64,000 nt of DNA from Bromus sterilis (Eukaryota; Streptophyta; Magnoliopsida; Poales; Poaceae). Shown here in pieces: positions 1 through 11,330 of this stretch. The stretch covers positions 311,684,031-311,748,030 of the forward strand of contig OX465600.1 of assembly GCA_950022295.1 (NCBI GenBank), given 5' to 3'. Under the pieces are notes generated by a model. That model had not been told where the DNA came from and did not search any database. It saw nothing but the letters and a program-made list of their open reading frames with translations. The number at the start of each line of letters is the position of its first letter. The stretch's first letter is position 1. A program made the position numbers and the translations under genes.

Positions 1-226
1 ACATATATAGACTCTCATGAAACATTTACAGACGCTGCAAGGAAATGGCGCTGCCACATTTGCACGTTGCTCAATGATGGTAGTAACTTTTAACTTGCGA
101 CTTGTAAACATTCGATGTTTACTGAATGGATGATATCCAATTTTCTCAGTTTAATTCTGTGGCCACACGCGCTAGCTGTTTCTCAATTTAATTTCCCCCT
201 GCTTGTCTAAAGCTAGAACTGTTTAA

Positions 227-325
227 TACTCCCTCCGATCCTAAAAAAGTGTTTTAGAAAAACAATTAAGATAGTTATAGTTCGTAGTGTAACTTGCGAC
301 ACTTTTTTAGGATCAAAGGTAGTAA
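227..325. mobile_element. Stowaway-like MITE, partly decayed
   Basis: The left end reads TACTCCCTCCGATCC and the right end is its imperfect inverted copy, GGATCAAAGGTAGTA. The inner arms (aaaaaagtgtttta and gacacttttttagg) also pair. Size (about 99 bp), TA flanks and the TIR motif fit Stowaway (Tc1/Mariner) MITEs of grasses. The right TIR has lost the GGAGGGAGTA consensus, which suggests an old copy. Confidence 0.8.
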
Positions 326-524
326 TAGTTATTTCCCAATTCCAATACCGTTTAATTGTTCATCCTCAACATCTCTTACCATTGCTAAAATGTTAGCAAA
401 GTAGTGTGAGAACTCTTCTAGCATGGCATATACCACTGTGGTGGCTCGATGTTTTCTTAAAAGTAAGAAAATTTATGTGCAACTGTTTATGGTATGAGTG
501 AACTGTACCTGAGTAAGACATCCA

Positions 525-920
525 TTAATCATTGGCGTATCACTGTGGAAGCAGACCATCTTAACGAGGTCAACTATGGAAGCAGAACTCACAGCATTAG
601 ACACAACCACTGTTGAAGCAGAGTGGCTTCGTGAGCTCTTGATGGACTTACCTGTGGTTGAAAAACCAATACCCGCTATCCTGATGAACTGTGATAATCA
701 AACTGTGATCGTCAAAATAAACAGTTCTAAGGATAATATGAAGTCATCAAGATATGTGAAGAGGAGACTGAAATTAGTCAGAAAATTGAAGAACTCCAGA
801 GTTATTACATTGGATTATATCCAAACGTCTAAAAATCTGGCAGATCCCTTCACAAAGGGCCTATCACGTAATGTGATAGATAATGCATCGAGGGAGATGG
901 GTTTGAGACCCACCGTTTGA
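525..920 (+). pseudogene. Ty1/copia RNase H tail, 5'-truncated
   Basis: Reading the + strand from about 525 gives the end of a copia polyprotein. KQTILTRSTMEAELTALDT matches the conserved RNase H stretch around its catalytic Glu, followed by a C(D)NQT motif with the catalytic Asp, and a conserved tail ADPFTKGLSRNVID before the stop at 918-920. Everything upstream (gag, protease, integrase, RT) is absent, so the element is truncated at about 500-525. No start codon is meaningful; the in-frame ATG at 576 is internal to the RNase H domain. This is a transposon remnant and not a host gene. Confidence 0.85.
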
Positions 921-1475
921 TTTGTCCACAGTGGTAACCTACTCTATGTGATCGGAGATCCCGTGAAGTAGAAGTAGGAGACAAGCTGTTGGTCAGCTGA
1001 GAGGAGAGTATCCTTATATTGGTTACCCCACTCCGTTATGATGCAATACTCTCCTGATCTGCATGGCAGGTTGATACTTATCTTAATGTGTTTTAAGTGG
1101 CTTATGTATATAAGCAAAGATGTCGTCCTGCAGAGCATCTTTTGAGGAATACACCTATATGAGCTTGGCTGTTAAACGTCGCAGTCCGTGAGAGTTGGGT
1201 GCTCTCTAATAAACTCATGAAAGGATTTGGAGTATGACGTATAAGCTCCACCCGCGGGGAAGTCTTGCGGCAGCCCAGTATCGGTCAAGGGTTTGTGTGA
1301 AACTAGATTTACAGAAAGCTTGTAGTTCAAGGCATAGCCCATTATTCAAGTTGTGAACTAGTGCAGCATGAATTCTACGTGGAAGTTCAACTTAACAGTC
1401 TCCACTAAAACATCGGTATATAAACAATGATTTGGAACAAATGATGAGATGAGCCAATGAGACTTTGTGGGGGAT

Positions 1476-2402
1476 TGTTGGATTTTATCTATTTGCTTGA
1501 GTGGGCTTTTGGCCCAAAGCACTTTGTAAAATCTGAAATTCTCTTGGCCCATTCATGCATAGCAAGTGGTAAGAAATTTAGTATCACCTCGCTAGTGGAG
1601 GGAGAGCTACACCTCTTTATAAGGTGAGCTCCACTAGCACTTGTAAGAGCTTGAGAAGAGAAGTGCTACACGCGCGCTCCTCCTCCTCGCTCGCCTCGTC
1701 ACGACGCGCGCGCGCGCGTCGGATTTCGGGAATGAGCCGAGCCGAGGACAAAGATATGCGTACGCTTATATTTTTGCAGCTCAGAAAAAATTAATGAGGC
1801 ATTAATTATAATTAACGGACGCGTTAATTATGCTTAATCTGTGCGCCGTTTTCGTGGGCTCTACTCCCACGTCGGCCCACCCCGCTGCGTCTATATAAAC
1901 AGTGCAAACCCTACCCTGACCACACTGCCATATGGTTCCTCCTCCTCATTCCAGATCATTGCGCCGCCGCTCAAGTCTTCTCCATTCCTTCTTCCGGCGT
2001 GCACCACAAGAAGGGACAGCAGGCCTTCGAAACTCCGCCTCTCGAGATCCTGTATGGGAGAGGGGCGATCAGGTTTTTGGGGAGCGCACTCGCGCGACTG
2101 CTGACAGCGACGACGACTACTTCTTCGACGACGACTTCTTCCCGGACGTCGGCAGCCTCTCCATCAACGACATGGGCGACACCAACACCAGCGGCTCCAC
2201 ACCCGCTGCACCGTACGTGATCTGTTCTTCTGTGTTTGAGATCATGTTGCATGTCGTGTTCCTAGTAATTGCTTTAGATGTGATCTCGTTGTCTACTGTT
2301 TTAGTAGATCGCATGACTAGTTTGATCTGTTTCATTATTGCCATGGATTGTTTGTCTATTTCATGGATTAAATCATATGCAAAATTGCTAATATATTCAA
2401 CA
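1476..2402 (+). repeat. Copia 3' LTR
   Basis: The LTR starts with TGTTGGA directly after the polypurine tract. I place its end at TTCAACA (2396-2402), the inverted counterpart of the start; this right boundary is inferred because the other LTR is absent. A TATATAAA box lies at 1892-1899, about 416 bp into the LTR. Downstream of it the transcribed part is open and acidic (run of Asp/Phe codons near 2110-2150) and is followed at 2213 by a GTACGT that could be a splice donor. Confidence 0.65.
1892..1899 (+). promoter_or_regulatory. TATA box of copia LTR
   Basis: TATATAAA inside the LTR, preceded by a GC-rich stretch. It is placed as expected for the Pol II promoter of an LTR (U3/R border). Confidence 0.5.
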
Positions 2403-2837
2403 GATTTTTGTACGATGAAAAACAAGCAGCGTTGATTGGATAGGGATTAAGCATCCTAACCATCCATTGTGTTGTCGTATGAGATTCGGACGTGGTTTCA
2501 TCGTACATGAAGCAGTTTCGTATCTGCCGTGACAAGAAATTGCAAGCACATTGCTGGGAAGTTTCGAGTCATTTGCATGCGTTTGCCCTCAATTTTTTTC
2601 TTGAAAAAAAAAACTGTTGACGCTCAATTGACTGGCACGTACTCTACAAAACCGTATCTGAACGGTTTGCCCTCAAAACCGTTTAGGAACGAGACGTCGA
2701 CCCGACGCGAACAAGAGCTGCACTTCGACTCGAACACTAGAAAATCGCCTGTCCTCTTCAAAATTGTAAGCACGTATACTGTACCTAAATAAGCAGTGCA
2801 TTATCCCAAAACACATAGGTCGATTGAATATCGATCC

Positions 2838-3269
2838 ATGGTGGATATCGAGAACCCGCCGGTTCCCTGCAGCGCTAGTCCCGTCGGAGAAGACGCCGCC
2901 GGCGGCGGCGACGACACATCGACGGCGCAGCCCAGCCGGAACAGCTTCTGGGCATGGAAGGAGAGGTTCGTGATCACCTACTTCACCCACGACCCTCGCG
3001 ATGACGACGGCGAAGCCGCGGCAGTGGACGCCGATCAGTGTAGCAGGTACACCTTTGTTGGTGTGGGAGCCTTGGCCGGGTTCCTCGTTTTCCTTGGCTC
3101 CATGCTTGTCCTGATGTTGTTCCATCCGCCGTCCGAAACGGCCCTGCGCGTCCTCGCCGCTTCGGGCATGCTTGTCGGGTTATCCTCCTGCGGCTTTTTT
3201 ACCGACCTCTGGGAGAAGATGAGCAAGGGTGATAAACATGCAGAGGTGATTGTAGATAGGTTGATGTAA
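2838..3269 (+). CDS. Small two-helix membrane protein, unknown function
   Basis: I do not recognise the family. The product from ATG 2838 is 143 aa; an in-frame ATG at 2796 would add 14 residues, but the later ATG sits in the better context (ccATGG). The N-terminal 70 residues are acidic, rich in Gly/Asp/Ser and probably disordered. Two hydrophobic segments follow, at about residues 71-95 (GVGALAGFLVFLGSMLVLML) and 102-124. The C-terminus is short and charged. No signal peptide is evident. The reading frame is GC-rich with codon use like the neighbouring real genes and unlike the AT-rich surroundings. It has no obvious partner: a copia LTR lies 435 bp upstream and the CHX gene converges from the other side. 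It could be a single-exon grass-specific gene or a fragment of a larger one. Confidence 0.55.
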   Translation: MVDIENPPVPCSASPVGEDAAGGGDDTSTAQPSRNSFWAWKERFVITYFTHDPRDDDGEAAAVDADQCSRYTFVGVGALAGFLVFLGSMLVLMLFHPPSETALRVLAASGMLVGLSSCGFFTDLWEKMSKGDKHAEVIVDRLM

Positions 3270-3998
3270 ATCTTCATTGGATGGAATAGACTGACTGGTC
3301 AATGTAAATTCAAATAGTATTTCATGTCGATATGTGGTAAACATTTACATTAATTATATATTTGACTCATCCATATATGTCTCTTTTTGGGGGTACTCAT
3401 CCATGTACGTGTTCATGAATTGCATAGCTAGTTTGCTAAACAGATGTACACACTAGGGAAAAACACAAGACACATGGTTTACATAAACATAAGGCATTCA
3501 ATATTCTGAACAAACACTCCGTTTACACGCATGACTTGGGCAAGGGATCTGACATGTGTGCATCACCATCGCGTTTGAAAGCTCGCTATATATAAGCTGA
3601 GTGTCGTCAAACGACATGCTCATCTTAAGCATATTCTTCTTTTAAAAAATGGTCCACTTAAACTGAGTGGGCGACATAATACAATCGGCTTAAACAACTG
3701 CAATTTTTTCATTTCTCCATTAAATTGTATATTTGTTGTGATTCCGTCGAAATGTACTAGGCAAATGGCAAGGAACTCGGTAAACATCGATTTTCCACAT
3801 GTTCAATATATAATACAAAATGGTAACAAGACCCATTTCACCAAAGAATTGTACTCGTTCATGTTGGACCTTTTATCATATGGATGGCGTAGCAAGCGGG
3901 GTCTCTCACGTATGGGTGTGGAGGGTTTCCATGCCATGCAAGCTTGGGCATTTCGACACTGATCATCCCATAGCAGTCCTTATTACTTCTCCCTCATG
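3270..3998. other. Intergenic, no recognisable gene
   Basis: AT-rich sequence holding the probable 3' UTR of the small membrane protein gene. Short open frames (for example 3738-3962) have no family features. I see no clear repeat. Confidence 0.5.
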
Positions 3999-4115
3999 CA
4001 CTATAGGAAAAATTGAGTATGCCGAGGGCTTTTTATCGAAACCCTCGGCATAGCAGCGTGATATGCCCACAGCCCAGCAAAAACCCTTGGTAAAGAAATA
4101 CCGTCGGTAAATAGT
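3999..4115. mobile_element. CACTA transposon terminal fragment
   Basis: It begins CACTATAGGAAAA, a CACTA-type terminus. It is followed by inverted subterminal motifs (TGCCGAGGGCTTTTTATCGA and then CCCTCGGCATA) that form a hairpin. Such GC-rich subterminal repeats are typical of the superfamily. Similarity to that pattern fades after about 4115 and no matching right end was found, so only one end is present. Confidence 0.6.
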
Positions 4116-4619
4116 TGTCTATGCTGAACGTGATATGTACGATGGGAAAGAATCGAGTTACATGTGGTTACATGGGAAAGAATCGAGTTACCTGTTATTA
4201 TTTGTGTGCTTCATTTACATGTGTTTTCTTGTGCACGTCATGCCCACAGCGAGAATAAGGGGTCGGGTTGTGATCCTCTACTGTAACAACACTTTTGTTA
4301 GAACGAATGATACGTGGGGTTGGGGTCCATATGCGATGTAATCGGTGTCCCTTTGTGGGTTCTCAAGGAATCATTCTTTGGGTTCTTTTCAAGAGTAAAA
4401 ATCTATTCATGCCATTTCCTCCTTACCGAAATACAGGGAGTTCTATATATATACTACATAGATCACTTGAGCTACCTATATTTCGATACGAAAGAAATAA
4501 AATGTACACTTCCCATAAAATAATACAGTACATCTGGATCAGCCGCTTCATCAAAATTGTTATAGAAATGGCTACCAAGGAACGCCGAAAGAAGGGAATC
4601 GTCGAAGGTGGCGATTCCC
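4116..4619. other. Intergenic / 3' flank of CHX gene
   Basis: No gene is supported here. The last 100-150 bp before 4620 are probably the 3' UTR of the minus-strand antiporter gene. A short direct repeat of gggaaagaatcgagttac occurs at about 4143 and 4173. Confidence 0.5.
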
Positions 4620-7148
4620 TCACAAGGGCATGAACTCCTCGTCAATGACCTTGTAGTGCTTCTTGGCGTCGTACTGCTGCACGATGAGCACGGACGCCGT
4701 CGTCGAGAAGTCCGACGAGGCGAGGATATCGCCGACGGGGCCGAGCTCCAGGCACTCGGCCCACTCGTCGAGCCCCTCGGTGAGCACCGAGTTTCGGTCC
4801 CTTCCCCTCCCCACAACGAAAAGCCGGTACTCCCCCTGCATCCCTCGAAGCACCGCCAACAGCTCCGCGCCGTCCGCCACGTGCTTCTCCAGGTACCCGA
4901 CGGACTTGTTCCCGGCGACGTGCTTCCGGTAGAACTCGGCGAAGAAATGGTCATCCGCCTGCGCCTGCAGCTCCTCCTGCCCGGCCGTGGCCGCCGCCAG
5001 AGGCATGTGCCGCTTGCTCTTGGACTCGAAGAGGCTGGTCCGCGCCTTGGCCCGCGCCTGCGCCGTGGCGCTCTGCACCACCCGCAGCGCCGTCAGCCGC
5101 ACCCATGCCTGTTGCTTGCACATGAAGGACGCCAGCGTGAGCGCCTCCCGGTCGTCTGCGCCGCCGATGAACACCACCACCACGGACGCCTGCGCCGTGC
5201 TGTCCGGGCGCTGCTGCTTTCCGAGGCCACGGTCGACGATGATCCCCACCGAGCACGGCGCCAGCTGCAACACCTTCTGGTTCACCAGCCGGAACCCGAA
5301 ATGGCCGGCGTCCATGGTGCCGTCCAGGCACTGCGTCTTGTGGAAGGGTAGTAGGATGAAGGCGGCCATGGCGTCCTCGGCGCAGATGCACATGTCGCTG
5401 TGCATGTCCGGGAACGACGACAGCGCCAGCATCCGACGGACTTTCACCTTGCCGCTCTCGCCGCACTCTGCCTGGTATGCGTCGAGCGCCTCGCCAACGA
5501 GCTTCCGCATCTCCGACACCTCCTCGTCCACCACCGTCACTCCGTCGAACCCTCCCCCCTTGACGATGGCCGCCGCCGTCTGGTCCGTCAGCTGCACCAT
5601 GTCCACGGCGTAGCACGCGAGGTCACCGTTGCCGGCGCCCCACCGGAGCGACTCAATCAGGAACGCGAGCGTCGGCACGTCCTGTGGGCCACGCAGGCCG
5701 GCGACGAGGCGCAGCTCCGTGGAGGGGTCGTGGTGTTGGAGGCCCATGAGGCGCCACTGCACGCTCCGGCGTGCCCATGACGCGATCCCCATGCCCACCA
5801 TGGGCGTGACGGCGACGTTGAGCGCGACCATGAAGATGAGGGACATGAAGGACTTGTCGGTGATGACGCCGGCCTCGAAGGCGGCGAGCGCGCAGTAGAT
5901 GTGGAAGTAGCCCTTGACGTTGAGGAGCATGCCGAGGGCGAGCGCCTCGAGCCAGCCGAGGCCCCGGAGCAGGCCGACGCCGGTGCAGCCGATGAGCTTG
6001 CCGAGCGTGCCCATGGTGGTGACCAAGAAGACCTTCCACCATGGGAAGGGCAGCTGCATGACGAAGGTGCGGAGTCCCTCGTGCGGCGGCAGGCGCGCGG
6101 CCTCGATGTCGTCGGTGGTCTGCCGGAGCGAGAGGCAGACGTGGGCGACGTAGAGCGGGAGCACGAAGGAGGAGAGCACGAAGTTGATCTTGCTGACGAG
6201 GAGGCGGGACACCCTGCCGTCGCTGGGGAAGGCGAGGCCGACGAGGAAGGCGGCCATGTTGACGTCGAGGCGGAGCACGGAGACGAACCAGCAGAGCGTG
6301 GCGGCCACGAGCGCGACGAGGGAGAGGTCGAAGCCGCGCATGCGTCGGCCCTCCGGGTTGCGGCCGTCCACCCAGTCGGCCATGGCGCGGGACACGAAGG
6401 CGGACATGACGACGACCGCGAGCGCGGCGGCGGTGAGCACGGGCTGCGTGAAGGGCGCGGCGCCGTCGGCGTCGCTGTCGCGCCAGACCATGCTGCCGAG
6501 CGCGATGAGGAGGGTGGTGAGCATGTCGGAGGTGAGGCCGGCGCCGACGGCGAGGCGGCCGACGTTGGTCTTGGCGATCTTGAGGTCGGTGGCGAGGCGG
6601 GTGAGGACGGGGGAGGCGGTGTTGGCGAGCGCGGCGGCGAGGCCGAGGAAGGCGCGGAGGGAGCGCTCGTGGACGACGCCGGATTGGGTGTTCATGATGG
6701 CGGTGTGGCAGAGCGTGACGACGACGGAGGTGGAGAAGATGCCGGCGTAGGCGACGACGGCGTCGGCGGTGGGGCCGTCGAGGAGGGAGAAGGGGTCCAT
6801 CTCGACGCCGAGCGCGAAGAGGTAGGGCGCGAAGATGAAGCCGCCGATCTTGCCGAAGACAAGGTTGATGGCATTGGTGATGGAGAGTATCCGGAACTGC
6901 GCCAGGATGATGCCCAGCTGCCATCAATCACCATTGACGACATTGATGAATTAGTCATCTCCATTGCCGATTCAAGAAGAAAGTGAAGAGATTAATGAAC
7001 GTACGAGGAGGTCGGAGAAGACGCGGGGCTGGTAGACGTTGCGGAGGAGGGCGTAGAGGATCTTGCTGCTGACAAGCGTGGCGCCGAACTCGAACAGCAC
7101 CGCGTTGTAGTTGGCCGACAGCACGCTGCTCGTCATCGAGCAATCCAT
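4620..7148 (-). CDS. CHX-family cation/H+ antiporter
   Basis: Two exons: 7148-7005 and 6917-4620, with an 87-bp intron (6918-7004, donor GTACGT, acceptor GGCAG). The product is 813 aa, the usual CHX length. Exon 1 encodes the first helix and ends QPRVFSDLL; exon 2 continues LGIILAQFRILS with the phase intact. The N-terminal ~420 residues are a multi-helix Na+/H+ exchanger (CPA2) domain, including the segment VNMAAFLVGLAFP. The C-terminal half is the hydrophilic cytosolic region of plant CHX proteins and ends near GDILASSDFSTTASVLIVQQ, a conserved CHX block. CHX proteins exchange K+/Na+ or other monovalent cations for H+ across endomembranes or the plasma membrane. I cannot assign the subclade or the substrate. 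The coding sequence is very GC-rich, which produces long antisense shadow frames. No frameshift or internal stop was seen, so it is probably functional. Confidence 0.93.
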
Positions 7149-8803
7149 GGCGCCGGCTGCTCTTCAATCCAATTCAAAATCCAATCCAATCCAAGAGCGA
7201 TCCTCCGCTTCAATTCCTCTTGGATTACACGCGCTACGTTGCGCACCAACTAACTACTTTATTTTATTTTTGGATTCCATCGATCGATCGACGAAGAACA
7301 GCGGCCGGGAAGAAGATGAACTGACTTCGGTTTGATTAATTTTTGACCATGAACAACAGGGGAACATGGTGGGATTATTCCAGTGGTCGTCGTCGCATGT
7401 GTGTGTGGAAGAGAGCATTTTGTGGGGGCATTATTGCATGCCGACTGCTTTACTTCTCTTCCCTTTTCTCAATTTTTCGAGTTGCTACATATATATCCTG
7501 CATTTATTTATATTCAGGTCAGGTTAAATATAGCACCCTGATTTTCTGCCCACGTGGAAGCCACGTCATCCTCTCACTTCTCATGGTACACGTCATCGGT
7601 GAATCATGTTTGATTTTATACTATTATTTCAAAAATGGAATCATGTTTCTAATTAAATGTATTTTTGATTTTCAATCTTCAATCAACAAAGAACAACATG
7701 AAAATTAATTGGCTTTGGTCCGATTAATTTGATCATGAACTAGGAAACACAATGGAGTCACCAGTTCACCACAAGAAAAACATATGATATCTTGTGTTTC
7801 GTCATAAATTGAGTGTTTTTGTCGATCATTCGGCTTACAGCGGTGTAACTCCCCGACCAAACCCATCGGTTAACAATCGATTGCATGGCCGGTGCGCTCT
7901 AATCCAGACTGTTCACACATATCAATACTAGTTTTTCTATGCACTTTGTTCTTTATCGTGCGCATCTGGGATCAACTTGCCTGTCGTTCATTTATCCTGA
8001 GACTACTCCAAGCATAGCATGCTTCACCTAATAGTTCTTCTATGATAGGCTCCAGAAAAAAAGGTGCAGCTTGTTGATATGAATAGCCTATCGTTTTTAT
8101 TGAGATCCTAAACTGTTACAAAGAATATATGTCAAGAACCAATCCTAAAGCACATGGTAAATAAAGAACATTGACTTACATCATTCTACACCGTGAGTCG
8201 ACAAAACACACTTAGTGTAGACGAGGATCTCAGCATATAACGTGAAAACACACGGCTTATAAGCTCTGGTAGGCAAAATAACACACCCCACCCTATATTT
8301 CATATTGTTTTACTAATTGATTCATATTTTTGGACTATGGAAAATTTACTTTTCGACATAATTTTTTTCCAGCATTGACAAATGTATAATTGGATCATGG
8401 AAAATATATTTATTCTAGCATAAAAAAACTATTTATTTTGCCATGGAAAAATTATATTTCATCTGTGTGTTTTAATTCTGATTGTGTGTTTTAACGTGTT
8501 TGTATAGTTCATATTAAAAATTATAATTTTGTTAGAACTCGGCTGTACAATCCATATTAAAAAAAACTTTCTAAAAAAATCTCACTTCCATCTTTACTAT
8601 TTTTATCTAAAAGAAACAATACTTCCATTTTTTCGAAAAAAAAATCCCCACCACTGGGAAGCAACAACTGCCACTTGGCATCTTTTGTTGAAAATAAAAC
8701 TTTTTAAAAATGTCTCACTCCCGTTTAAAAAAAACTTTTTGTAAAAAAATCTCACTTCCATTTTTCTTAAAAAGAAAAAAAAACTTTTCAAGAAAAAATG
8801 TAT
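7149..8803. other. CHX promoter side and AT-rich intergenic DNA
   Basis: The first few hundred bases are the 5' flank of the CHX gene. CACCACAAGAAAAAC at 7767 resembles a diverged CACTA terminus, but no partner was found. From about 8530 to 8800 there is a degenerate short repeat of the form ctttctaaaaaaatctcacttcca. No gene is supported. Confidence 0.4.
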
Positions 8804-9355
8804 TCTCTACAATCTAACAAGAACCTAACGGTTTCACACGGTTCTCCATCGTGTTTTGCCATCTCTTTCGTCAACCAACCTTAGCCCCACCGTCAGCCTA
8901 ATTTCCTACTGTTAACAATTATACCCCACCAATCAACCATAATAAGCACGTACATATAATTAGGAAACTATGCACACATAGTTAGGAAACCCCACACACA
9001 ATCAATTGTCTACAGATTTTTTCACATCAGTAATCTCTATCTCTACTATCTAAAAAGAACCTAACGGTTCCTCACGGTCCTCCATCGTGTTTTGCCATCT
9101 TTTTCATCAACCAACCTTAGCCCCACCGTCAGCCTAATTTCCTACTGTTAACAATTATACCCCACCAATCAACCATAATAAGCACGTATATATAATTAGG
9201 AAACTATGCACGCATAGTTAGGAAACCCCACACACAATCAATTGTCTACAGATTTTGTCACATTAGTAATAAAACAAAGATAAATTACAATGATTTTTAC
9301 CAAAATTTGTCAATATATAAATTGTGCTCCCGTTGCAACGCACGGGCATTGTCCC
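8804..9355 (+). mobile_element. Helitron-derived element with duplicated 5' part
   Basis: TCTCTACAATCTAACAAG at 8804 resembles a plant Helitron 5' end (TC...). The following ~230 bp recur almost unchanged from 9040 (TCTCTACTATCTAAAAAG), a period of 236 bp. The second copy continues into a small hairpin, CCCGTTGCAACGCACGGG (9330-9347), typical of Helitron 3' termini, then gcattgtcccagt, where CTAGT would be expected. So the 3' end is near-canonical but mutated. There are no coding genes inside. Confidence 0.5.
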
Positions 9356-9357
9356 AG

Positions 9358-9557
9358 TCACCAAAAAAGTTTTAAAAAATATTTTCGCCGCAGCCAAACA
9401 TTGGCTACCACTTGGCATGGCTTTGTGCTCATCCTGCGTTCCAATGAGCAAATAAGATCACCAAAAAAGTTTTAAAAAATATTTTCGCCGCAGCCAAACA
9501 TTGGCTACCACTTGGCATGGCTTTGTGCTCATCCCGCGTTCCAATGAGCAAATAAGA
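9358..9557. repeat. 100-bp tandem duplication
   Basis: A 100-bp unit beginning tcaccaaaaaagttttaaaa and ending near caatgagcaaataaga occurs twice in direct succession (about 9358-9457 and 9458-9557) with only one clear base difference (cctgcg and cccgcg). A third, diverged partial copy (accgcagccaaccagccac) follows near 9580-9610. The near identity points to a recent duplication. Confidence 0.85.
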
Positions 9558-9639
9558 GAAAAAAAAGGTGTTTCCACCGCAGCCAACCAGCCACTCCGAC
9601 TTGGCATGGCTGGTTGCTCGGCCTGTCTTTCGCACTTGA

Positions 9640-11100
9640 AGAGTGTAATTGCACTTTGGTTAAAAAAATTTATCTTGTCAATCAAATATGTTCTTTTATG
9701 AATTGGCCATCTTTTAGATTACATAATTCTAACGGAGAAAAATTTAAGTTCAATACTACATTTTCAATACTTGTTCTCATGACATTTCTTAGTTGTAAAT
9801 TCTTAAATGTGGCACATTTTTTATAGAATAAATCTTTTAAATTTGCCACCTTCTTAAAATAGAAAAAAACTTAATATTCCCATGTTCCCCATCACAATTT
9901 TCCAAAAATATATATTTTTATAACTTTTTTAAAGAAAATCATGTATGATGATATTATAGGTACCATGGCGTTTGTACTAATTAGACCATGACAGTTTTAT
10001 TGTAGGTTTCATGACAAATTTAATAAATAGGCCATGGAAATTTCAATTCATGTAGGCTGGCAATTTTATTTTGAACAACATGGCACTTTTATTGATTAAA
10101 CTACTGTAAAATTGTTAGTTAGACTAAGTTATTTACTATTCTGGACCACGATAATTTTTGTAGGTTAGATCATGGAAATTTCACTTTGAACATCACAATG
10201 CATTATTGCAACACGACATTTTATTGTTGTAATCACTATGGAAAATTACATTGTTTTTTTTGGGTACTTTCACATTGCAATTTCTACAATAATTGCAAAT
10301 TAAGAATTGTATATTTTCTTTCAGTCATGTGGCAAATTCTTATTGTTATATATAATGGAAAAATATATGTGCTATCCTTTTATCCCTAAATGTTCTTTTT
10401 TCAGGGTACACCAAGCCGTACCAACTCTTTATAGAAGGAAAATATAGTGCAAGACACTACAACTTGTTGCGAACAACAAGTATAGCAAGAACACCACACA
10501 GCTAATCAATAGATTAGCCACCGCAATAGTTACAAACACAACGCAAAGGAACCCGTCCTCAGCAAATCATCTAGCCACGTCACAACAAACGCCGAACACC
10601 TCAAAGAGCGACAACTTTAGCCGGACATTCTTCGCCAACGCACTACAGCAAGGGGGCAGAGGGACTCTGGCAATCCCAATAAAGCCATCTTCTTGGGGCA
10701 CCGGCAGTTGCTTACATAGCGCCCTCAAAGATCCACTTGAACCAGCGGCAAGCACCGGAGAACCACATCACAAAACCTCCGCGATGCTCTCAACAGAGTA
10801 ACGACGCCAATACGCCGCCATCATCGACCCTGCAACGGACCAAAGCTTTCGCCCGGAGACCACCTCCATACCAAGAAATGGTGATGCCGACACACCTCGG
10901 CAACGCCTTCAAGGACAGAAACGACACCCACAGGCGTCGTCGTTTCCAGCTCCGACCAAGCAGGATTTTCATCCGGACCGCGTTCACCGAGCTCCACTCC
11001 GGCGCCGCGAGGAGGCCACCGACACCGCACGCCCGATGCTCCCCGCCGTGCGCCGTCACACCGGAGTGAAACCACCGTGCTAGGCTTTCTTTTTTCCTCC
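9640..11100. other. Non-genic: AT-rich then GC-rich repeat-like DNA
   Basis: 9640-10390 is AT-rich with recurring catggaaatttca-type motifs and no gene. About 10400-11080 changes sharply to GC-rich DNA with short open frames on both strands but no domain. Its texture resembles transposon-derived sequence (possibly LINE), which I cannot confirm without a repeat search. Confidence 0.35.
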
Positions 11101-11330
11101 AGCGCGAGCGGCCCCGGAGGACAAGGGAATAATAATAAAGAAGGGAACAAAAGTAACGTGTATCCGATATCGCTACGTACTCGGCGTGAGATAGATCGCG
11201 TTTTTTTGTTTGTTTGTTTTAAACGTCCGTGAGATCGATCGAGTTGACTACCTAGACCCGACGGAAACGTACGGAAGGGAAGCGCCATCAACGGGATCCA
11301 TCGATCGATCTCTCACCGGAGTTCGCTGCC

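Larger units (their letters stand above)
525..2402 (+). mobile_element. 5'-truncated copia retrotransposon
   Basis: The remnant contains the RNase H tail, a non-coding 3' region (921-1465), a purine-rich tract (tgtgggggatt, near 1465-1475) and the 3' LTR. The purine tract immediately before TGTTGGA is the expected polypurine tract. The 5' LTR and most of pol are missing, so no target-site duplication can be tested on the left side. Confidence 0.75.

Noticed and set aside
5653..6986. Long open frames overlapping the CHX gene (361 aa on +, 424 aa on -)
   Set aside because: They are shadow frames of a very GC-rich coding sequence; they are Arg/Pro- or Glu/Gly-biased and have no domain, while the CHX frame is fully conserved.
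7767..7860. CACTA-like end CACCACAAGAAAAAC
   Set aside because: Only one weak terminus, no subterminal repeats and no partner end.
3999..7860. A single CACTA element running from 3999 to the end-like sequence near 7767
   Set aside because: The two ends are both in the same orientation and not inverted copies of each other, and the interval contains an intact CHX gene.
10737..11069. 110-aa frame in a GC-rich block before the B3 gene
   Set aside because: No domain, and sequence texture resembles dispersed repeats; not called as a gene.
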